Positions 15,830 to 20,101 of a DNA stretch of 20,101 bases are shown here, one piece after another. The stretch is from an uncultured Oscillospiraceae bacterium (GTDB taxonomy: Bacteria > Bacillota > Clostridia > Oscillospirales > Ruminococcaceae). A program made the position numbers and the translations under genes. The stretch covers positions 1 through 20,101 of the forward strand of contig USBC01000013.1 of NCBI GenBank assembly GCA_900552845.1. The letters are read 5' to 3'. Every line of letters begins with the position of its first letter. Within the stretch, counting starts at the first letter, position 1. A model generated the notes under the pieces. The model was not told the DNA's origin. It saw nothing but the letters and a program-made list of their open reading frames with translations, and searched no databases.

Positions 15830-15845
15830 GTTAGCAAAGGCTAAC
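15830..15845. promoter_or_regulatory. Operator-like palindrome, copy 2 (perfect)
   Basis: GTTAGC-AAAG-GCTAAC, perfect 6-bp arms with a 4-bp spacer, between the divergent sufC and feoA promoters. The half-site GTTAG/CTAAC resembles that of DtxR/IdeR-type iron repressors, but the spacing differs from their standard box. Confidence 0.65.
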
Positions 15846-15901
15846 TTGATGGAGGGAGTGACAAAAATGCGATAAAGGGAAATTTTTTTAATAAAAACGC
15901 A

Positions 15902-15930
15902 TTGACAAGAGGGGAGGAGATTTGTATGAT
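15902..15930 (+). promoter_or_regulatory. Promoter of the feo operon
   Basis: Plus-strand TTGACA (15902-15907), 17-bp spacer, TATGAT (15925-15930). The predicted start is near 15937, giving a leader of about 70 nt before feoA. Confidence 0.85.
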
Positions 15931-15938
15931 AAGGATTG

Positions 15939-15954
15939 GTTAGCGAGGACTAAC
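15939..15954. promoter_or_regulatory. Operator-like palindrome, copy 3, on the feoA transcription start
   Basis: GTTAGC-GAGG-ACTAAC, extended by one more pair to GGTTAG...CTAACC. It begins 9 bp after the -10 box, so a bound protein would block transcription start: the expected place for an iron-dependent repressor. Confidence 0.65.
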
Positions 15955-16006
15955 CGCCAAAATGAACAAGATCGGAGTATTCCGACCGGAAAACGGAGGA
16001 AACGCC

Positions 16007-16219
16007 ATGATGCCCCTGAGTTTGGCACAAGTCGGTGAGGAAAACATAATCAAGCGGATCGGCGGCAGCCCGGAGGTAAAGCGCCATCTGGAAAATCTGG
16101 GATTTGTGGTCGGCGGCGAGGTAACGGTTGTCAATACGCTGGGCGGCAATGTCATTGTGAATGTAAAGGAAGCAAGAGTTGCCATCAGCAAAGAGATGGC
16201 GGTAAAAATAATGGTATAA
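16007..16219 (+). CDS. feoA: FeoA-domain protein (first copy)
   Basis: 70 aa SH3-like FeoA protein, a small cytoplasmic partner of the FeoB ferrous iron transporter. Seen: PLSLAQVGEENIIKRIGG, then KRHLENLGFVVGGEVTVV, the family's 'LG...G..v.v' core, and a final EARVAISKEMAVKIMV matching the usual 'g..iaLr...a..I.V' end. The start at 16007 follows CGGAGG with 7-bp spacing; the in-frame ATG at 15962 lacks a binding site. The second FeoA gene follows after 57 bp. Two unfused FeoA copies before feoB are common in Clostridia. Confidence 0.9.
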   Translation: MMPLSLAQVGEENIIKRIGGSPEVKRHLENLGFVVGGEVTVVNTLGGNVIVNVKEARVAISKEMAVKIMV

Positions 16220-16276
16220 CGGCAGCGATGCCTTTTTACACTACAAGAGCAAAATGTGACAAAGGAGGAACCGACG

Positions 16277-16498
16277 ATGAAAAATCTGAAAGAGGCTAAG
16301 ATCGGAGAAACCGTCCGCGTGGTGAAGATCCACGGCGAGGGCGCTGTCAAGCGCCGCATCATGGATATGGGGCTGACCAAAGGCGTGGAGGTCTATATCC
16401 GTAAGGTAGCGCCGCTGGGCGATCCCATTGAGGTAACGGTGCGTGGCTACGAGCTTTCTTTGCGTAAAGCGGACGCCGAGCAGATAGAGGTAGAATGA
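16277..16498 (+). CDS. feoA: FeoA-domain protein (second copy)
   Basis: 73 aa FeoA protein. Seen: LKEAKIGETVRVVKIHGEG, AVKRRIMDMGLTKGVEVYI (the RR..dMGl..G.ev core of FeoA) and DPIEVTVRGYELSLRKADAEQIEV. It keeps the canonical RRIMDMGL motif, where the first copy has RHLENLGF, so the two probably differ in role. AAAGGAGG lies 8 bp before the ATG at 16277; the in-frame ATG at 16256 precedes the binding site. A short terminator follows the stop, separating it from feoB. Confidence 0.92.
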   Translation: MKNLKEAKIGETVRVVKIHGEGAVKRRIMDMGLTKGVEVYIRKVAPLGDPIEVTVRGYELSLRKADAEQIEVE

Positions 16499-16507
16499 CT
16501 TATTCTG

Positions 16508-16530
16508 GCGGGAGCTTTTCCCGCATTTTT
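16508..16530 (+). terminator. Terminator or attenuator between feoA and feoB
   Basis: Stem GCGGGA / TCCCGC with a 5-nt loop, followed by ATTTTTAA, 10 bp after the second feoA stop. The 6-bp stem suggests partial rather than complete termination. Confidence 0.65.
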
Positions 16531-16557
16531 AACGACAAACGGTTAGCAAATGCTAAT
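16529..16557 (+). promoter_or_regulatory. Possible separate promoter of feoB
   Basis: TTAACG (16529-16534), 17-bp spacer, GCTAAT (16552-16557). Each hexamer matches consensus at about four positions. It would give feoB its own start, and its -10 is part of operator copy 4. Confidence 0.4.
16542..16557. promoter_or_regulatory. Operator-like palindrome, copy 4, upstream of feoB
   Basis: GTTAGC-AAAT-GCTAAT, one mismatch from the shared palindrome. The right arm is repeated 12 bp later: TGCTAATC occurs at 16551-16558 and 16563-16570. It overlaps the possible feoB promoter. Confidence 0.6.
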
Positions 16558-16599
16558 CAGAATGCTAATCACAGAGTATCAGAAAGAGAGGCATAACGC

Positions 16600-18960
16600 A
16601 TGGATATTAGAATTGCCCTTGCCGGAAATCCGAATAGCGGCAAGACCACCCTGTTTAACGCACTGACCGGTTCCAATCAGTTTGTCGGTAACTGGCCGGG
16701 CGTCACCGTTGAGAAAAAGGAGGGCCGGCTGAAGAAGCACGAAGGTGTTACCATCACCGACCTGCCCGGAATTTATTCCCTTTCCCCCTATACGCTGGAG
16801 GAGGTGGTAGCCCGCAACTATCTGCTGAGCGAGCGCCCCGATGCGATCTTGAATATCATCGACGGCACCAATCTGGAGCGCAACCTGTATTTGACCACGC
16901 AGCTGACAGAGCTGGGGATTCCGGTCGTTGTTGCCATCAACATGATGGATCTGGTAAAGAAGAACGGCGACAAGATCAATGTAGAGGAGCTTTCCCGTCA
17001 GCTTGGCTGCCCGATCGTAGAGATCTCCGCCCTGAAGGGAACCGGCATTATGGCTGCCGCAGAAGCTGCCATCGATGCCGCCAAGAACGGCAAGACCGTC
17101 CCGCAGCACACCTTCTCCGGCAGCGTAGAGCATGCGCTGGCGCACATTGAGGAGGCTGCCGTACACAACATGCCTGAGGAGCAGCAGCGCTGGTACGCCA
17201 TCAAGATCTTCGAGCGGGACGATAAGGTGCTTTCCTCCCTGAATATCGATAAGGGCGTGCTGGAGCACATCGAAAACGACATCAAGGCAGTGGAGACCGA
17301 GATGGACGATGATGCCGAATCCATCATTACCAATGAGAGATATATCTACATCGGCGAGGTCATTAAGGCATGCTACAAGAAAAAGAACCATGGCGGGCTT
17401 TCCGCATCCGATAAAATTGACCGCATCGTGACCAACCGCTGGCTGGGCCTGCCCATTTTCGCAGCCGTCATGTTTATCGTTTACTGGGTTGCCATGGTGG
17501 GCGTGGGCGCCCCCGCTACCGACTGGGCGAATGACGGACTGTTTGGCGATGGCTGGCATCTGCTGGGTATTGGCAGCAAGGCATATCATGAACAGGCAGA
17601 CGATTATACCGCAGCTACTCAGGCGGTAGATGCCTTCTTGGGTCTGGACATGGAAGCGGAGGATTTTGATGCCGATGCGGCCTTGGCGGAGATGAAGAAA
17701 TTTAAGCCCGCCGGAAACACCGCTACCATAGAGGTAGAAGATGAAGAAACCCTTGCGGTTGACGAGTGGACTGCATACTATGACGCAATCCCTGAAGGAG
17801 CAGATGAAGATACCACTGTTCCCATGACTTATGTAGACGCAGTAAGCTATCTGGAGAAGAACGGCTTTGATGAGCCTGATCCTGCTGATTACGGCGTTTG
17901 GGTGCCCGGCATTCCGGTGCTGGTAGGCAATGCACTGGAATCTGCCGGTACTGCCGACTGGCTCTCCGGTCTGATCCTTGATGGCATCGTAGCCGGTGTC
18001 GGCGCAGTTCTGGGCTTTGTTCCCCAGATGCTGGTGCTGTTCCTGATGCTGGCATTTCTGGAGGCGTGCGGCTACATGGCCCGTATCGCTTTTGTGCTTG
18101 ACCGTATTTTCCGCAAGTTCGGTCTTTCCGGTAAATCCTTTATTCCCATGCTTATCGGTACCGGCTGCGGGATCCCCGGCATCATGGCTTCCCGTACCAT
18201 CGAAAATGAGCGGGATCGCCGTATGACCATCATGACCACCACCTTTATCCCCTGCGGCGCCAAGGTTCCCTTTATCGGCATGATTGCCGGCGCTTTGTTC
18301 GGCGGCAGCGCATGGGTCTCCACCTCCGCTTACTTCATCGGCATGGCGGCGATTATCCTTTCCGGTATTATGCTGAAGAAGACCAAGATGTTTGCCGGCG
18401 ACCCTGCTCCCTTTGTAATGGAGCTGCCCAATTACCGCTTCCCCTCGGCAAAATCCGTGGTTCTGCTGATGTGGGAGAAGGCGAAGGATTTCCTGACCCG
18501 GGCGTTTACGGTGATCTTTATGGCTACGGTCATCATCTGGTTCATGCAGACCTTCGATACCCGGCTGAACGTGGTGGAAAACAGCGCCGACAGCATTCTC
18601 GCCGCGCTTGGGCGGCTGGTATCGCCCATCTTTGCGCCGCTGGGCTTCGGCGATTGGCGGATGGTGACGGCGCTGGTGTCCGGCTTCACCGCGAAGGAAG
18701 CGGTGGTCAGCACTTTCGGCGTGATTCTGGGCGTCAGCACGGAACAGCTTGGCATTGCGCTGCACTCCCTGTTTACAACGGCGTCGGCGGCGAGCTTCCT
18801 TGCCTTCTGCCTGCTGTACACCCCCTGTGTGGCGGCGGTTTCCACCATTAAGACGGAGCTGAAATCCGGCTGGAAGACGGTGGGGATCGTGTTTGCACAG
18901 TGTCTGGTTGCCTGGCTGGCGGCATTCATGGTCTACCATGTGGGGCTGCTGCTGACATGA
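16600..18960 (+). CDS. feoB: FeoB ferrous iron transporter with an acidic extracytoplasmic insertion
   Basis: 786 aa membrane protein importing Fe2+. The N-terminal G domain has G1 GNPNSGKT (9-16), G3 DLPG (54-57), G4 NMMD (114-117, for canonical NKxD) and G5 SALK (143-146). The membrane part has the Gate motifs FIPMLIGTGCGIPGIM (514-529, Cys523) and FIPCGAKVPF (549-558, Cys552). Between the first helix (about 282-303) and the second (about 455-485) lies an insertion of about 110 residues (about 325-437) very rich in Asp and Glu (MEAEDFDADAALAEMKKF, PEGADEDTT); by FeoB topology it faces outward. Typical FeoB has only some 30 residues here. AGAGAGG lies 8 bp before the ATG. Codon use changes in the last 160 codons. 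The next gene overlaps the stop by ATGA. Confidence 0.95.
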   Translation: MDIRIALAGNPNSGKTTLFNALTGSNQFVGNWPGVTVEKKEGRLKKHEGVTITDLPGIYSLSPYTLEEVVARNYLLSERPDAILNIIDGTNLERNLYLTTQLTELGIPVVVAINMMDLVKKNGDKINVEELSRQLGCPIVEISALKGTGIMAAAEAAIDAAKNGKTVPQHTFSGSVEHALAHIEEAAVHNMPEEQQRWYAIKIFERDDKVLSSLNIDKGVLEHIENDIKAVETEMDDDAESIITNERYIYIGEVIKACYKKKNHGGLSASDKIDRIVTNRWLGLPIFAAVMFIVYWVAMVGVGAPATDWANDGLFGDGWHLLGIGSKAYHEQADDYTAATQAVDAFLGLDMEAEDFDADAALAEMKKFKPAGNTATIEVEDEETLAVDEWTAYYDAIPEGADEDTTVPMTYVDAVSYLEKNGFDEPDPADYGVWVPGIPVLVGNALESAGTADWLSGLILDGIVAGVGAVLGFVPQMLVLFLMLAFLEACGYMARIAFVLDRIFRKFGLSGKSFIPMLIGTGCGIPGIMASRTIENERDRRMTIMTTTFIPCGAKVPFIGMIAGALFGGSAWVSTSAYFIGMAAIILSGIMLKKTKMFAGDPAPFVMELPNYRFPSAKSVVLLMWEKAKDFLTRAFTVIFMATVIIWFMQTFDTRLNVVENSADSILAALGRLVSPIFAPLGFGDWRMVTALVSGFTAKEAVVSTFGVILGVSTEQLGIALHSLFTTASAASFLAFCLLYTPCVAAVSTIKTELKSGWKTVGIVFAQCLVAWLAAFMVYHVGLLLT

Positions 18961-19094
18961 GCTGGCTGGATTATCTGCTGCTTGCCCTGATCGGCGGGTA
19001 CTGTGCGTACTTACTGCTGCGCAGAAAGAAAAAAGACGGCTGCTGCGGGGACTGCTCCCGGTGCGGCGGCTGCGGCAGGAAAAGCGAAAAATAA
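18957..19094 (+). CDS. FeoB-associated Cys-rich membrane protein
   Basis: 45 aa. One hydrophobic helix (about 5-21) is followed by RRKKK (22-26), then a cytoplasmic cysteine cluster CCGDCSRCGGC (Cys29, 30, 33, 36, 39). This is the layout of the FeoB-associated Cys-rich family found next to feoB in many Firmicutes, possibly accepting or handing on iron. Its ATG overlaps the feoB TGA (ATGA), so translation is coupled. A strong terminator follows 3 bp after its stop. Confidence 0.9.
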   Translation: MSWLDYLLLALIGGYCAYLLLRRKKKDGCCGDCSRCGGCGRKSEK

Positions 19095-19097
19095 ATG

Positions 19098-19138
19098 ACC
19101 CGCTGTCATCCGATTTTGGTGGATGACAGCGGGTTTTG
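19098..19138 (+). terminator. Terminator of the feo operon (probably bidirectional)
   Basis: Perfect 14-bp stem ACCCGCTGTCATCC / GGATGACAGCGGGT with a 9-nt loop, followed by TTTTG on the plus strand. On the minus strand the exit is CATTTATTTTTCG, so it may also end the convergent serine dehydratase transcript. Confidence 0.85.
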
Positions 19139-19145
19139 CACTATA

Positions 19146-20101
19146 TTATTGCTTCCTTCGCCGGTTGTACAGCTTGGCAAGGCCGCCCTCGCTGGTTTCC
19201 CGGAAGCGGTGATCCAGATTGACGCCGGTCTCCCGCATGGCGCGGCACACCATGTCGTAGCTGATGTTCCGGGAGCCGGTGAGAAAATAGCTCAAATTGC
19301 AGGCGTTCATGGCGCGGACTGCGGCGACGGCGTTGCGTTCGATGCAGGGGATCTGCACAAGGCCGCAGATGGGGTCGCAGGTCAGACCCAGATGGTGCTC
19401 CATGGCGACCTCCGCGGCGTACTCCACCTGATCCAGATTCTGGTGGTACAGCTCTGCCAGTGCCGCTGCGGCCATGGAGCAGGCGGTGCCGATCTCCGCC
19501 TGACAGCCGCACTCCGCCCCGGAGATGGAGGCGTTGGTCTTGGTCAGGTTGCCGATGATGCCGGCGGTGGCAAGCCCCCGGCAAACTTGCTCGTCGGTAA
19601 AGCCTTTCGTCACCTGAGCGTATTTGAGGACGGCGGGCAGCACGCCGCAGGCGCCGCAGGTGGGGGCGGTGACGATGGTGCCGTTGTCGGCGTTCTGCTC
19701 GGCGGCGGCAAAGGCGTAGGCGCAGACCTGCTGCAGCTCACGCACCTGCGGAATATCGACCTGATGCGTGCGCTCGAGCAGATATTTTGCCTTGCGCTGG
19801 ACATTGAGCCCGCCGGGGAGCACGCCTTCTGCGGTCAAGCCGTCACGAACCTCCTGCCGCATGGCGTCCCAGACGCCCTTGAGGAAGGTACGGATCTCGG
19901 GGCCCTCGTTGAGCTCGACGTATTCGGGCAGGCTGACGCCGCGCCACGCGCAGAACTGCGCGATCTCCGCAAACGAGTTTTCCGGATAGACCTCGGGCGG
20001 TTCGAGTCCGGGACGGCCCTCAACGATGATGTCACCGCCGCCGATGGACTCAACGCGCATAAACCCGATCTTCTCCGCGCCGCGGAAGGCGCTGAGGTCA
20101 A
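19146..20101 (-). CDS. sdaA: L-serine dehydratase, iron-sulfur type (partial, N-terminus beyond window)
   Basis: Converts L-serine to pyruvate and ammonia using a [4Fe-4S] cluster. About 318 codons are present and the frame is open to the right edge (the visible part begins DLSAFRGAEKIGFMRVESIGGGD), so the methionine at 20060 is internal. Seen: TAEGVLPGGLNVQRKAKYL, the loop TAPTCGACGVLPAVL, NASISGAECGCQAEIG, GLTCDPICGLVQIPCIERNA and the C-terminal FRETSEGGLA. The cysteines of GCQAE, TCDP and PCIER correspond to the cluster ligands of the family. The layout agrees with the single-chain E. coli SdaA type (about 450 aa), although a separate beta subunit upstream cannot be excluded because the N-terminus is missing. 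Confidence 0.93.
   Translation of the reverse strand, partial: DLSAFRGAEKIGFMRVESIGGGDIIVEGRPGLEPPEVYPENSFAEIAQFCAWRGVSLPEYVELNEGPEIRTFLKGVWDAMRQEVRDGLTAEGVLPGGLNVQRKAKYLLERTHQVDIPQVRELQQVCAYAFAAAEQNADNGTIVTAPTCGACGVLPAVLKYAQVTKGFTDEQVCRGLATAGIIGNLTKTNASISGAECGCQAEIGTACSMAAAALAELYHQNLDQVEYAAEVAMEHHLGLTCDPICGLVQIPCIERNAVAAVRAMNACNLSYFLTGSRNISYDMVCRAMRETGVNLDHRFRETSEGGLAKLYNRRRKQ

Noticed and set aside
15663..16006. Riboswitch or small RNA gene in the suf-feo gap
   Set aside because: The structure seen is explained by two promoters and short operator-like palindromes; no longer folded domain resembling a known riboswitch was recognised.
16579..18939. 786-codon open frame on the minus strand opposite feoB
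   Set aside because: It mirrors feoB almost end to end; its translation has no recognisable domain, whereas the plus frame is a full FeoB with GTPase and Gate motifs.
19146..20060. Serine dehydratase starting at the methionine at 20060
   Set aside because: The frame continues upstream to the window edge with conserved family sequence (FRGAEKIGF), so this methionine is internal and the gene is cut by the window.

Overview
The window looks like chromosomal DNA of an anaerobic, probably gut-associated Clostridia (Bacillota, Oscillospiraceae-like). The evidence is the strong AGGAGG ribosome binding sites, TTGACA-17-TATAAT-type promoters, a lipoprotein-anchored solute-binding protein, a minimal SufC/SufB pair, iron-sulfur L-serine dehydratase and a Feo system with the FeoB-associated Cys-rich peptide. 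The exact genus cannot be read from the sequence. No rRNA, tRNA or CRISPR array was seen.

Layout. (1) 1-4553, minus strand: branched-chain amino acid ABC transporter livK-livH-livM-livG-livF (livF cut by the window edge), with a long hairpin between livK and livH. (2) 4554-5260: a roughly 308-bp element with imperfect terminal inverted repeats (MITE-like) ending 31 bp upstream of livK, then a small two-helix membrane protein with its own strong promoter and terminator. (3) 5390-6833: a MATE-family exporter with a near-consensus promoter. (4) 6834-7096: purine-rich DNA holding a large hairpin and what looks like the first codons of a lost transposase. (5) 7049-10434, minus: an NCS1 cytosine permease (codB), cytosine deaminase (codA) and a TudS-related putative desulfidase, with promoter and terminator at the two ends. 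Diverging from it is a 658-aa LacI-type regulator with two tandem periplasmic-binding-protein domains. (6) 12746-15662, minus: sufC-sufB (minimal SUF/SMS type) followed by peptidase T. (7) 15902-19138, plus: feoA-feoA, an internal terminator, then feoB and a Cys-rich small membrane protein. (8) 19146-20101, minus: partial L-serine dehydratase.

How it works together. The codBA/TudS-like operon plus divergent regulator reads as a pyrimidine (possibly thiopyrimidine) uptake and conversion module: import, deamination of cytosine to uracil, and perhaps removal of sulfur from thio-bases. The suf and feo loci are divergent and share a 16-bp palindrome, GTTAGC-N4-GCTAAC. It occurs twice between them, once on the feoA transcription start and once on the probable feoB promoter, which suggests one metal-sensing repressor ties Fe-S assembly to ferrous iron uptake. 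The FeoB has an acidic, extracytoplasmic insertion of about 110 residues.

The best candidates for something not well described are the codBA-TudS module with its double-sensor regulator, the shared iron operator, and the structured MITE-like element that replaces the livK upstream region.
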